NCBI RefSeq assembly: GCF_000203915.1
Contig: NC_008390.1
Location: 1,302,001-1,366,000 of the forward strand
DNA length: 64,000 nucleotides
Origin: Burkholderia ambifaria AMMD
GTDB taxonomy: Bacteria; Pseudomonadota; Gammaproteobacteria; Burkholderiales; Burkholderiaceae
Reading direction: 5' to 3'
Part shown: piece after piece, positions 9,159 to 17,307 of the stretch
Layout: every line of letters starts with the position of its first letter
How positions within the stretch are numbered: position 1 is the first letter of the stretch
Notes under the pieces: generated by a model
The model's database searches: none
What the model was told of the DNA's origin: nothing
Seen by the model: the letters and a program-made list of their open reading frames with translations, nothing else
Made by a program: the position numbers and the translations under genes

Positions 9159-9620
9159 ATGATGAACCTGATCCTGTGGCGCCACGCCGAAGCCGAAGAC
9201 TACGCGGCAAACGACCTCGCGCGCCAGCTGACGAGCCGCGGGCGCAAGGAAGCGCAGACAATGGCTAAATGGCTGCGCGGCCGGCTCGAGTCGAACAGCG
9301 TGATTCTCGCGAGCCCGGCGGCACGTACCGTGCAAACCGTCGAGGCGCTGACCGACCAGTACCGGACCGTCGATGCGCTCGCGCCGGGCGGCAGCGTCGA
9401 CGACGTGCTGACCGCCGCCGGCTGGCCGGACGGCATCGCGCCGACGGTCATGATCGTCGGACACCAGCCGACGCTCGGCAGCGTCGTCGCGCACCTGATC
9501 GCCGGCAACGGTGACAGCTGGAGCATCAAGAAGGGCGGCATCGTGTGGATCGCAAGCCGGACGCGTGACGGCAGTCGTCAGGCCGTACTGCGCGCGTTGT
9601 TGCCGCCGGACCTTGTGTGA
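9159..9620 (+). CDS. sixA: Phosphohistidine phosphatase SixA
   Basis: This 153-residue protein belongs to the histidine phosphatase superfamily. The catalytic RH pair is at residues 8-9 (L-W-RHAEAE) and the second active His lies in GHQPTLG near residue 105, with an SPAARTVQT segment between them. SixA-type enzymes remove phosphate from phosphohistidine in phosphorelay or PTS proteins in the cytosol. The length is normal for the short SixA subfamily. Two adjacent Met codons (9159 and 9162) leave the start uncertain by one residue. It lies upstream of olsB on the same strand. Confidence 0.9.
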   Translation: MMNLILWRHAEAEDYAANDLARQLTSRGRKEAQTMAKWLRGRLESNSVILASPAARTVQTVEALTDQYRTVDALAPGGSVDDVLTAAGWPDGIAPTVMIVGHQPTLGSVVAHLIAGNGDSWSIKKGGIVWIASRTRDGSRQAVLRALLPPDLV

Positions 9621-9630
9621 CGGGGTTTGA

Positions 9631-9649
9631 CCGTATTGATCATACGGTT
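9631..9649. promoter_or_regulatory. Inverted repeat between sixA and olsB
   Basis: A perfect 7-bp inverted repeat with a 5-base spacer (ACCGTAT, TGATC, ATACGGT) starts 11 bases after the sixA stop and about 130 bases before olsB. It lacks a T-run. It could be an operator for olsB or a weak end for the sixA message. Confidence 0.3.
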
Positions 9650-9779
9650 TCGCAAGCTTTCTGCTAAAGTCAATTCGGCGACACGTCATTGAATGGACAC
9701 GGTCGTGCCACAGAATGGTAACGGCCAGTTACTACATTGGCTGGCATGTCGTCCTATTCCTTACGACCAGGAAAGCCTA

Positions 9780-10586
9780 ATGCGAGAACTGCCGACGCCT
9801 ACGCTCCCTTTTGCCTCGCTTCCCCTCGACACGACGCGGCGTCACCTGCCGCGCGCTGCTGAAACCGTCACATCCGAGTACCGTCTGCGTGCCGCATGGG
9901 CGCGCACGGAAGACGAATTGCGCGAGGCGCAGCGCCTGCGTTACACCGTCTTCGCCGAAGAGATGGGCGCGCAGCTCAGCGGCCCCTCCGGTCTCGACGT
10001 CGATCCGTTCGATGCCTATTGCGACCACTTGCTGGTGCGCGATCTCGACACGCTAAAGGTTGTCGGCACGTACCGCGTGCTGCCGCCGCACGAGGCCGCG
10101 CGTGTCGGCCGTCTGTACGCGGAAGGCGAATTCGACCTGTCGCGCCTGACTCACCTGCGCGGAAAGATGGTCGAGGTCGGCCGCTCGTGCGTGCACAGCG
10201 ACTACCGCAGCGGCGCCGTGATCATGGCGCTGTGGGGCGGCCTCGGCGCCTACATGATGCAGAACGGCTACGAGACGATGCTCGGCTGCGCGAGCGTGTC
10301 GATGGCCGATGGCGGCCACTATGCGGCGAACCTGTATCAGTCGCTGTCGGCTAACGCGCTGACGGCGCCCGAATATCGCGCGTTCCCGCATACGGCGCTG
10401 CCGGTCGACGAACTGCAGACGGGCACCGTCGTCGCGCCGCCGCCGCTGATCAAGGGCTATCTGCGCCTCGGTGCGAAGATTTGCGGCGCGCCGGCCTGGG
10501 ATCCCGACTTCAACTGCGCGGATTTCCTGACGCTGTTCCGGCTGTCGGACATCAACGCCCGTTACGCCCGCCACTTCCTGGGCTGA
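9780..10586 (+). CDS. olsB: L-ornithine N-alpha-acyltransferase OlsB
   Basis: The 268-residue protein has the OlsB/hemolysin-like acyltransferase (GNAT-fold) signature: LR.AQRLRY.VFAEEMGA near residues 55-75, then DPFDAYCDHLLVRD, VVGTYRVL, and VEVGRSCVHSDYRSG. OlsB transfers a 3-hydroxyacyl chain from ACP to ornithine to form lyso-ornithine lipid, the first step of ornithine-lipid synthesis at the inner membrane. The start chosen is the ATG at 9780 with an AGGAA site 8 bases upstream; a frame from 9693 adds 29 unlikely residues. The O-acyltransferase partner OlsA is not in the window. Confidence 0.9.
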   Translation: MRELPTPTLPFASLPLDTTRRHLPRAAETVTSEYRLRAAWARTEDELREAQRLRYTVFAEEMGAQLSGPSGLDVDPFDAYCDHLLVRDLDTLKVVGTYRVLPPHEAARVGRLYAEGEFDLSRLTHLRGKMVEVGRSCVHSDYRSGAVIMALWGGLGAYMMQNGYETMLGCASVSMADGGHYAANLYQSLSANALTAPEYRAFPHTALPVDELQTGTVVAPPPLIKGYLRLGAKICGAPAWDPDFNCADFLTLFRLSDINARYARHFLG

Positions 10587-10630
10587 GCAAACCGGATCGC
10601 GCGGCGCGCCCGTTGCGGCGCGCACGCATG

Positions 10631-10670
10631 CGAACGCCGTCGCGTGGCACCTGCCACGCGACGGCGTTCG
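10631..10670. terminator. Long perfect hairpin after olsB
   Basis: Bases 10631-10649 and 10652-10670 are perfectly complementary (19 bp with a 2-base centre), 45 bases beyond the olsB stop. No T-run follows, so it is either a non-canonical terminator or a 3' stabilising hairpin between olsB and the convergent small gene. Confidence 0.5.
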
Positions 10671-10795
10671 GCTATTCGGACGAGGTCGGCTTATCCGGCC
10701 CTGTTAATTTGAACGGTACGCAGCAACCGCCGTGCGCGCGGGCGCACGTTCGGGGCGGGTCCCGCAGGCGGCGACCCGGACGACAGGCGGCTTGC

Positions 10796-10966
10796 CTAGT
10801 GCTTGCGCCGCCAGTCGAGCAGATGGTGTTCGGCCATCCAGTGATGGACCATCCCTTCGCCGCCGTGGCTGCGCTTGTATTCGCGCGATTCGAAGTACGA
10901 CAGGGCGACGAGCACCATCAGGCCGACGAACAGGCCGATCAGGCCAGCGATCTCTTCAGACGACAT
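10796..10966 (-). CDS. Small membrane protein (56 aa)
   Basis: An intact frame preceded by a perfect AAAGGAGG ribosome site encodes 56 residues. Residues 4-24 form one transmembrane helix (IAGLIGLFVGLMVLVALSYF), followed by a basic, His-rich cytoplasmic tail with EYKRSHGGEGMVHHWMAEHHLL. The strong ribosome site and clean hydrophobic pattern support a real gene. No function is recognised. Confidence 0.75.
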   Translation of the reverse strand: MSSEEIAGLIGLFVGLMVLVALSYFESREYKRSHGGEGMVHHWMAEHHLLDWRRKH

Positions 10967-11104
10967 GGCAGCCTCCTTTCAACGGGCACAGCGCCATGCC
11001 TTCATACTAGAACATCCGCGGGACGACCCCTAACCCGGAATTCCGCTAGACTCGGCGCGGTCCTGGCGCGCGATGGGCGCGCCGTTTTCCGGAGAGCCTT
11101 CCCG

Positions 11105-11293
11105 ATGACCCGTTTCATGCTGGCCGTGCTGGCCGCGTCCATTCTTGCCGGCTGTTCCAGCGATCCCCGCCAGGCCCGTCGTGGCCACCCGCCGCAAGAT
11201 CCGGCCGATTACCACGGCGTGCCGACCGACATGACGCCGCCATCGATGCTCGGCGCGCCGGCGCCGGCGCCGGCACCTGCACCCGCGCAATAA
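11105..11293 (+). CDS. Small lipoprotein (62 aa)
   Basis: The 62-residue product begins with a signal peptide ending in a lipobox (LAGC, Cys near residue 17), so it should be lipidated and anchored in an envelope membrane. The mature part is Pro- and Ala-rich and ends in an (AP)n tail encoded by a short repetitive stretch. No domain is recognised. The ATG is the first in a frame that otherwise runs back through non-coding sequence. Confidence 0.7.
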   Translation: MTRFMLAVLAASILAGCSSDPRQARRGHPPQDPADYHGVPTDMTPPSMLGAPAPAPAPAPAQ

Positions 11294-11312
11294 CATCCGG
11301 CCCGCGTGGCCG

Positions 11313-12683
11313 TCAGGCGCCGGCCGCGGGCGCGTCGGCGCTGATCCGCCGCACGAGCGCCGGCAGGTAGCGTGCGAGCGTCGCACCGCGCGCGACCATG
11401 AACAACAGCAGCGCGAACCACAGCCCGTGATTGCCGAACGGGCCGACGACGGTCAGCGTCGCGGCAATGAAGATCGCGAACGACGCGACCATCGCGCGCA
11501 TCAGCGATTGCGTCTGCGTCGCGCCGATGAACACGCCGTCGAGCAGGAACCCCCACACGGACACGATCGGCGAGATCGCCGCCCATGGCAGGTATTGCAG
11601 CGCGACCGCACGGATCTCGGCCTGGTCGGTCAGCCGCGCGACGATCCATCCGCCGGCCGCCCAGTAGACGAGCGCGAACAGCAGCGCACCGAGCGCGGAC
11701 CACAGCAACGTGACGCGCACGGCCTGCCGGAATCCGGCGCGGTCGCGCGCGCCGGCCGCGGCGCCGACGAGCGCCTCGGCCGCATGCGCGAAGCCGTCCA
11801 GCCCGTACGCCATGAATGTCTGAAAATTCAGCAGCAAAGCGTTGGCCGCGAGCGTCGCATCGCCCTGTTTCGCGCCGACATGCGCGAACCAGCCGAACGC
11901 GCCGAGCAGGCACATCGTGCGCAGGAAGATGTCGCGATTGAGCACGATCAGCCGCTTGAGCGCCGCACGGTCCGCCAGCGCACGCGTGGGGATGGGCGCG
12001 AGGCCGCGCGGCCGCAGCTGCCATAGCATCCAGGCGCCGAGCGCGAAGCCGCATGCGTCGGCGGTCGCGGTCGCCGCACCGATCCCGGCAATGCCCCAGC
12101 CGAAGCCGTACACGTACAACAGCACGGCACCGATGTTCACCGCATTGATGAAGACCTGCGCGACGAGCGCGAGCCGCACGCGCTGCACGCCGAGCAGGTA
12201 GCCGAGCACGACGTAGTTCGCGAGCGCGAACGGTGCGCTCCAGATCCGCGCGTGGCCGTAGGCCAGCGCAGTTGCGCGCACCGCGTCGCTGCCGCCCAGC
12301 GCGGACAGCGCGAACGACAGCAGCGGCACCTGCAGCGCGAGCACCGCGGCGCCGAGCGCGAACGCGACGATCAGCGCGCGCAGCACGTTCAGGCGGATGC
12401 CGGCCGCGTCGCCGGCGCCGTGCGCCTGCGCGACGAGGCCGGTCGTGCCCATGCGCAGGAAGCCGAAGCCCCAGAACACGAAATTGAAGAACAGTCCGCC
12501 GAGCGCGACGCCGCCGAGATACTGCGCGCCGTCGAGGTGGCCGGCGACGGCCGTGTCCACCGCGCCGAGGATCGGCTGGGTCAGGTTCGCCAGGACGATC
12601 GGGAACGCGAGCGCGAGGACGCGCCGGTGCGAGACGACGGCCGATCCGGTGCCGACTGCGTGCGGTAATGCGGAATCGGACAT
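11313..12683 (-). CDS. MATE-family (DinF-like) efflux transporter
   Basis: This 456-residue polytopic membrane protein has about twelve hydrophobic segments in two halves. It carries the MATE pattern near the start (ALAFPIVLANLTQPILGAVDTAVAGHL) and the corresponding F-AHAAEALVGAAAG segment in the second half, typical of the DinF branch. Such transporters export cationic drugs or metabolites using Na+ or H+ gradients. The ATG at 12683 begins the protein 10 bases after the DUF2288 stop, suggesting a two-gene operon. The longer frame to 13085 runs through the DUF2288 gene. Substrate unknown. Confidence 0.88.
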   Translation of the reverse strand: MSDSALPHAVGTGSAVVSHRRVLALAFPIVLANLTQPILGAVDTAVAGHLDGAQYLGGVALGGLFFNFVFWGFGFLRMGTTGLVAQAHGAGDAAGIRLNVLRALIVAFALGAAVLALQVPLLSFALSALGGSDAVRATALAYGHARIWSAPFALANYVVLGYLLGVQRVRLALVAQVFINAVNIGAVLLYVYGFGWGIAGIGAATATADACGFALGAWMLWQLRPRGLAPIPTRALADRAALKRLIVLNRDIFLRTMCLLGAFGWFAHVGAKQGDATLAANALLLNFQTFMAYGLDGFAHAAEALVGAAAGARDRAGFRQAVRVTLLWSALGALLFALVYWAAGGWIVARLTDQAEIRAVALQYLPWAAISPIVSVWGFLLDGVFIGATQTQSLMRAMVASFAIFIAATLTVVGPFGNHGLWFALLLFMVARGATLARYLPALVRRISADAPAAGA

Positions 12684-12693
12684 GGCGGACGCG

Positions 12694-13020
12694 TCAGGCG
12701 CGTTCCTGCACGCAGACCCACGGCGACACGACGACCGCCCACAGCTCGGGATTGCGCGCCGCGAAGTCGGCGGCCGTTTCCGCCGGCATGCGCGCGACGA
12801 GGCCGGACGACAGCCAGCGCGTGACCTGTTGCGCATCGTCGCCGGCAATCGCTTCCGCGACGCTGACGAGATCGAGATCGCGCGCGACCGACAGCAGCTT
12901 GCCCTGCGCGAAGAAGCGCTCGAGATCGCACCAGTCGATCTTGGCGGTTTCGCCGAGGAGTTTGGCGTAGAGGGGGCTGTGCGACGCGCCCGCGGCGGAT
13001 TCGTGTTGGTCGGAGGACAT
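12694..13020 (-). CDS. DUF2288 family protein
   Basis: The 108-residue protein matches DUF2288: L-ETAKI-W-DLERFFAQGKL in the first third, L-LV-VA-AIAGDD....V-RWL in the middle and NPELWAVVVSPWVCVQE at the end. It is a small cytosolic protein of unknown function. It lies just upstream of the MATE gene on the same strand and is probably co-transcribed with it. A frame extension to 13092 exists, but the ATG at 13020 fits the family length. Confidence 0.85.
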   Translation of the reverse strand: MSSDQHESAAGASHSPLYAKLLGETAKIDWCDLERFFAQGKLLSVARDLDLVSVAEAIAGDDAQQVTRWLSSGLVARMPAETAADFAARNPELWAVVVSPWVCVQERA

Positions 13021-13098
13021 CGTTGTGCGTTGGAAAGACTGCGTGGCGCCACTATAAACCATCCCGGCGGCCGGCCGCCCGGCACGGCCCACGACGGT

Positions 13099-14718
13099 TC
13101 AAGCGTCGCGCAGCGCGCAGCGCACGATCTTGCCGGTCGCCGTCATCGGCAGGCTGTCGACGAACGCGATCGCGCGCGGGTATTCGTGCGCGGCGAGGCG
13201 CGTGCGCACGTGCGCCTGCAGCGCCTGGACGAGCGCGTCGTCGCCGACATGGCCGGGGTTCAGCACGACGAACGCCTTGACGATTTCGGTGCGGGTCGGG
13301 TCGGGCACGCCGACGACGGCCGCCATCCGCACCGCCGGATGCGTGAGCAGGCAGTCCTCGATCGGCCCCGGGCCGATCCGGTAGCCGGCGCTCGTGATCA
13401 CGTCGTCATCGCGGCCGACGAAGCGCACGAACCCATCCGCGTCGATCGTGCCGGTGTCGCCGGTGAGCAGGTAGTCGCCCGCGAACTTGTCGCGCGTCGC
13501 GGCGGGGTTGCGCCAGTATTCGATGAACATCACCGGGTCGGGGCGGCGCACCGCGATGCGCCCCTCGACGCCCGGCGGCAGCGGCGTGCCTTGCTCGTCG
13601 ACGATCGCGACCGTATGGCCGGGCACGGCCTTGCCGATCGCGCCGGGCTGCGCGTCGAACAGCGCGGCGCACGACGACAGCACCATGTTGCATTCGGTCT
13701 GTCCGTAGAACTCGTTGATCGTCACGCCGAGCGCGTCGCGTCCCCAGGCCGTCAGCTCGGTGCCGAGCGACTCTCCGCCGCTCGCGACCGATTTCAGCGC
13801 CAGCGTGTGGCGCTCGCGCGGTGCCGGAACCGCGCGCATCAGCTTCAGCGCGGTGGGCGGCAGGAACGCATGGGTCACGCCGTGCCGCGCCATCAGCGCG
13901 AACGCGGCCTCGCCGTCGAACTTCTCGAAGCGGCGCGCGAGCACGGGCACGCCGTGATGCCATGACGGCAGCAGCACGTCGAGCAGGCCGCCGATCCACG
14001 CCCAGTCGGCGGGCGTCCAGAACAGGCGCGCGTCGCGCGGAAAGCATTGCTGCGACATCTCGACGCCCGGCAAATGGCCCAGCAGCACGCGATGGGCGTG
14101 CAGCGCGCCTTTCGGCTTGCCGGTCGTGCCGGACGTATAGATGATCACCGCCGGATCGTCGGCGGCGGTGTCAGCCGGCACGAAGTCCGGCGATTCGGCC
14201 GCGAGGGCGGCGTCGTAGCGCAGCACGCCCGGCGCGTCGGGCACGTCGTCGCCGATGCAGTAGCACGTGTGCAGCGTCGGCAGTTGCGCGCGCAGCGGCG
14301 CGATCTTCGCATAGCCGGCCGCGTCGGTAACGAGCGCGGCGGCTTCGCTGTTCGCGAGCCGGTATTCGAGCGCGTCGGTGCCGAACAGCGTGAACAGCGG
14401 CACCGCGATCGCGCCGAGCTTGTACGCGGCGAGATGGGCAATCGCGGTTTCGGGGCCCTGCGCGAGGAAGATGGCGATCCGGTCGCCGCGTTGCAAACCT
14501 GCACGCGCAAAGCTGTTCGCGAGCCGGTTAGAAGCATTCCTCAGGTCGTCGAATGTGAGGCGCGACACGTCGCCTTGCGACGTTTCGTGGATCAGCGCGA
14601 GCCGTCCGCTGCCATCGGCCCACTTGTCGCAGACGTCCACCGCGATGTTGTAGCGGGCCGGAACCTCCCACTGGAAGCGGGAGAGCAGGTCGTCGTAGCG
14701 TTCGGCGGCGGGCAGCAT
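13099..14718 (-). CDS. AMP-dependent acyl-CoA synthetase
   Basis: At 539 residues this is a full ANL-superfamily ligase. The phosphate loop is IIYTSGTTGKPKG (residues 192-204). The aromatic/adenine motif is NEFYGQTE. The hinge region is LLTGDTGTIDADGFVRFVGRDDDVI, followed by SAGYRIGPGPIE. The catalytic lysine is in the PMTATGKIVRCALRD tail. The WADGSG and ARYN start resembles acetyl-/medium-chain acyl-CoA synthetases such as the propionate or butyrate-CoA ligases. It forms acyl-adenylate, then acyl-CoA, in the cytosol. The exact acid substrate cannot be read from sequence. Confidence 0.9.
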   Translation of the reverse strand: MLPAAERYDDLLSRFQWEVPARYNIAVDVCDKWADGSGRLALIHETSQGDVSRLTFDDLRNASNRLANSFARAGLQRGDRIAIFLAQGPETAIAHLAAYKLGAIAVPLFTLFGTDALEYRLANSEAAALVTDAAGYAKIAPLRAQLPTLHTCYCIGDDVPDAPGVLRYDAALAAESPDFVPADTAADDPAVIIYTSGTTGKPKGALHAHRVLLGHLPGVEMSQQCFPRDARLFWTPADWAWIGGLLDVLLPSWHHGVPVLARRFEKFDGEAAFALMARHGVTHAFLPPTALKLMRAVPAPRERHTLALKSVASGGESLGTELTAWGRDALGVTINEFYGQTECNMVLSSCAALFDAQPGAIGKAVPGHTVAIVDEQGTPLPPGVEGRIAVRRPDPVMFIEYWRNPAATRDKFAGDYLLTGDTGTIDADGFVRFVGRDDDVITSAGYRIGPGPIEDCLLTHPAVRMAAVVGVPDPTRTEIVKAFVVLNPGHVGDDALVQALQAHVRTRLAAHEYPRAIAFVDSLPMTATGKIVRCALRDA

Positions 14719-14895
14719 CGCGGGTCTCCTTCATGTCGATCGACGGATCAGGTCGATGGTTTACATCAACATTTCACGCGACCTGACCACAATGGCGTGC
14801 GAGAGATAGGGAATGTGCGGACTCGTCCAACGGGTGCGGCTCAGTGCACGATTCCGCAATGACGCATAAGATCACGACAAAACAGTGATGTGACC

Positions 14896-15015
14896 ATGGA
14901 TTTGCTTTTGATAGCTGCGGGGTTCAGCCTGTTCGGAATCGGGGCGCTGGTGGTGTTTGCCAGCCGCGTCGATCCGTTGTCCGGCCGTTTCACCGGCCGT
15001 CTGCGCAAGCGCTGA
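14896..15015 (+). CDS. Tiny single-pass membrane protein (39 aa)
   Basis: An ATG-initiated frame encodes 39 residues with one transmembrane helix (residues 3-22, LLLIAAGFSLFGIGALVVFA) and a basic tail ending in RLRKR. It lies alone on the plus strand between two minus-strand genes. It resembles the 28-residue protein at 16999 in starting MDL and having one Gly/Leu-rich helix. The ribosome site is weak, so expression is uncertain; the hydrophobic-then-basic layout is the main support. Confidence 0.5.
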   Translation: MDLLLIAAGFSLFGIGALVVFASRVDPLSGRFTGRLRKR

Positions 15016-15094
15016 CACAACCTTCCCGATTCTCCTCGCGACGACATGCGATGCATGCCGGCATCGCGTGTCGCCTTGTCGATGCCGGGCGCGT

Positions 15095-15787
15095 TCAGCG
15101 CGCCGGCAGGTAGCGTGCCGGATCGATCGAGCGGCCGCCGTAACGCAGCTCGAAATGCAGCGCGACGCGATCGCTGTCGCTGTTGCCCATCTCCGCGATC
15201 GTCTGCCCCTGCGTGACCGACTGACCTTCCTTCACGAGCAGCGCACGGTTGTGTGCGTACGCCGTCAGGTAATCGGCGTTGTGCTTGAGGATGATCAGGT
15301 TGCCGTAGCCGCGCAATCCGTTCCCCGCATAGACGACCGTGCCCGGCGCGGCAGCCAGCACCGGTGAGCCTGCGGCGTTCGCGATATCGATGCCCTTGGA
15401 TTTCGAACCGTCGAACGTGCGCACCACGTTGCCGGCGGCCGGCCAGATCAGCGCGATGCTGCTGGCCGGCTTGACGGCCGATTCGACCGGCGCGGAAGGC
15501 GCGGGGCGACTGCGTCCCGCGCTGCCGGTGCCAGTGGTCGACGCGGTCGTGGTGCCGGGCGGCGGCGCGACGCGCAACACCTGGCCGACCTCGATCGCAT
15601 CGGGGTTCGTGATCTGGTTCCAGCGCACGATGTTCGCCATCGACGTGCGATTCGCGCGCGCGATCTTGTAGAGCGTGTCGCCGCGCTCGACGCGGTAGTA
15701 ACCCGGGCCGACGGGCGCGGAGCCGCACGCGACGAGCAGCGCGGCGCAGGCGGCCGCGACGAGTCGCTTCGTTGTTGTTCCGAACAT
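15095..15787 (-). CDS. NlpD-like LysM/M23 lipoprotein with degenerate active site
   Basis: The 230-residue protein has a lipoprotein signal (Cys21), a LysM peptidoglycan-binding domain (about 31-75: YYRVERGDTLYKIARAN...IVRWNQI) and a C-terminal LytM/M23 domain (about 125-228). The first zinc ligand expected in the HxGxD motif is replaced: the sequence reads SKGIDIA. Later elements (AYAHN, ALHFELR) remain. Loss of that histidine is typical of EnvC/NlpD-type proteins that activate cell-wall amidases during division rather than cutting peptidoglycan themselves. The ATG at 15787 places the signal peptide at the N-terminus; the frame to 15826 adds 13 residues. Confidence 0.85.
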   Translation of the reverse strand: MFGTTTKRLVAAACAALLVACGSAPVGPGYYRVERGDTLYKIARANRTSMANIVRWNQITNPDAIEVGQVLRVAPPPGTTTASTTGTGSAGRSRPAPSAPVESAVKPASSIALIWPAAGNVVRTFDGSKSKGIDIANAAGSPVLAAAPGTVVYAGNGLRGYGNLIILKHNADYLTAYAHNRALLVKEGQSVTQGQTIAEMGNSDSDRVALHFELRYGGRSIDPARYLPAR

Positions 15788-15907
15788 TGAACCTCGCAAA
15801 ACCCTGCCGCGCGACGCGGCAGGCAATACAAAACGTCAGATTTTAACGGGTTCGACCCGAGCGCCGCAGTTTCGCACCCTCGCGCGCCATTTCGGCGCGT
15901 GACGGCA

Positions 15908-16819
15908 TCAGCCCGCGAGCGGCACCACGCGGATGCGCAGCGTGGCCGTTTCGGTCGCACCCGGCGCAAGCATGCGTAGCCCGAGACCGTTGTGGATCGC
16001 GTCCGGCAGCCCGAGCCATGGCTCGACGCAGTAGAAGTCCGATTCCGGCTTTTCGGTCCAGGTCGTGACTGCGTACCACGGGATCGAGCCCGGTACGTCG
16101 AGCGCGATCTCGATCGTGCGGCGGCGGCCCGGCATCACGATGCGCACCGGCGTGGACGGCGCGCCGTCGAGGCAGTGGAAGCGGTCGAGGATGTCCGGAT
16201 CGTCGAGCGTGTAACGCGCTTCCCCGCGTTGGGGCGCGCTGATGGAGCCGTCGGCGTTCTGCGCGCAGCGGTGCGTGGGCGGCAGCTCGAGCGTGGTTTG
16301 CGCGCGCTCGCCGTGCGGCAGCGCGAAATAGAAATGGTGGCCCGCGTAGTAGGGCAGCGGCGTGTCGCCGCGGTTGGTCGTGGTGAGCGCGACCTCCAGC
16401 GTGTGCGCGTCGGCGAGCCGGTAGGTCGTTTCGAAGCGGAAATCGAACGGGTAGCTCGCGTGCAGTGCTTCGTTGCCTTCCAGCGTCATCGTGAGTGCGG
16501 CGCCGTCGGCCGACGGTTGTGCCGCGAACGGCAGGTCACGTGCGAAACCGTGCATCGGCAGGTCGCGGACCACGCCGGCGGCATCGCGCCAGCGGCCCAG
16601 TTCGCCGTCGACGCGGTGGCGGCCGAGGAACGGGAACAGCAGCGGATTGCCGCCGCGCACGCGCGCGAGGTTGCTCCAGTCGGCCGTTTCCGGCCAGAAG
16701 ATGATCGGCTCGCCGTCGACGTGCCACGACAGCAGGCGGCCGCCGAATTGCGGGGCGACCCGAACGAGCGACGGGCCGGCGTGAAGTTCGTGAATGTCGT
16801 GCTGCTGGAAGATCGGCAT
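15908..16819 (-). CDS. Aldose 1-epimerase family protein
   Basis: The 303-residue protein is a galactose mutarotase-like enzyme. It shows GGRLLSWHVDGEPIIFWPE near the start, GGNPLLFPF, then MHGFARDLPF with the substrate-binding His, YYAGHHFYF with the second His, and a final DFYCVEPWLG containing the likely catalytic Glu. It interconverts anomers of a hexose or hexose-6-phosphate in the cytosol. The length is normal. The ATG at 16819 is preferred because the 17-residue extension to 16870 is Arg/Pro-rich and unlike the family. Confidence 0.87.
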   Translation of the reverse strand: MPIFQQHDIHELHAGPSLVRVAPQFGGRLLSWHVDGEPIIFWPETADWSNLARVRGGNPLLFPFLGRHRVDGELGRWRDAAGVVRDLPMHGFARDLPFAAQPSADGAALTMTLEGNEALHASYPFDFRFETTYRLADAHTLEVALTTTNRGDTPLPYYAGHHFYFALPHGERAQTTLELPPTHRCAQNADGSISAPQRGEARYTLDDPDILDRFHCLDGAPSTPVRIVMPGRRRTIEIALDVPGSIPWYAVTTWTEKPESDFYCVEPWLGLPDAIHNGLGLRMLAPGATETATLRIRVVPLAG

Positions 16820-16998
16820 GGCGAATCGGTATGAACGGGGTGGGCGGGGGTGCGCGATGGCGCGCTCCATTATCGGGCCGCGACGCGGTCGGGGAAAACC
16901 CTTCTCGGGGAAATCGCGAGTTTTTCAGATTGTCAGCTGTCGGGATAATGCCTCTAAACCGGTGAGGTTGCCGGGTCATGACACTTCGAGGAGCGGCC

Positions 16999-17085
16999 AT
17001 GGATCTGGCAATGGCAATGGGAATCGCACTGTTCGGCATGTTCACCGGCAGCACGGTATTGTTTTTCTACCAGCTCGGCCGCTGA
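16999..17085 (+). CDS. Tiny single-pass membrane protein (28 aa)
   Basis: A 28-codon frame with a GAGGAG ribosome site six bases upstream encodes almost nothing but one membrane helix (MAMGIALFGMFTGSTVLFFY) and a short LGR tail. A strong intrinsic terminator begins 25 bases after the stop, so the gene appears to form its own short transcription unit. Ribosome site plus terminator make a real small protein likely. Function unknown; membrane micro-proteins of this size often modulate transporters or kinases. Confidence 0.65.
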   Translation: MDLAMAMGIALFGMFTGSTVLFFYQLGR

Positions 17086-17110
17086 CGGCAATTTCTGCCG
17101 GAATCGAAAG

Positions 17111-17137
17111 GCCCGCCATGCAAATGGCGGGCTTTTT
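17111..17137 (+). terminator. Rho-independent terminator after the 28-aa gene
   Basis: A perfect 9-bp stem (GCCCGCCAT with ATGGCGGGC) and GCAA tetraloop are followed by five T. It closes the tiny membrane-protein transcript and insulates the downstream uppP promoter. Confidence 0.9.
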
Positions 17138-17307
17138 GCTTTCCGAACGCTTACAAATTGCAAGCGTTTGTGTGCATTGCCGCAATAACCTGCCAAATGC
17201 CTTGGCGCGGTAATCCTGGCTGGGCATAATCGGGGCGCGTTTTTTTCGGACGCGCGCTGCGTCGTCCGCTTGTTCACCCGATTGCTCATCACTAAAAGGA
17301 CCGACGC

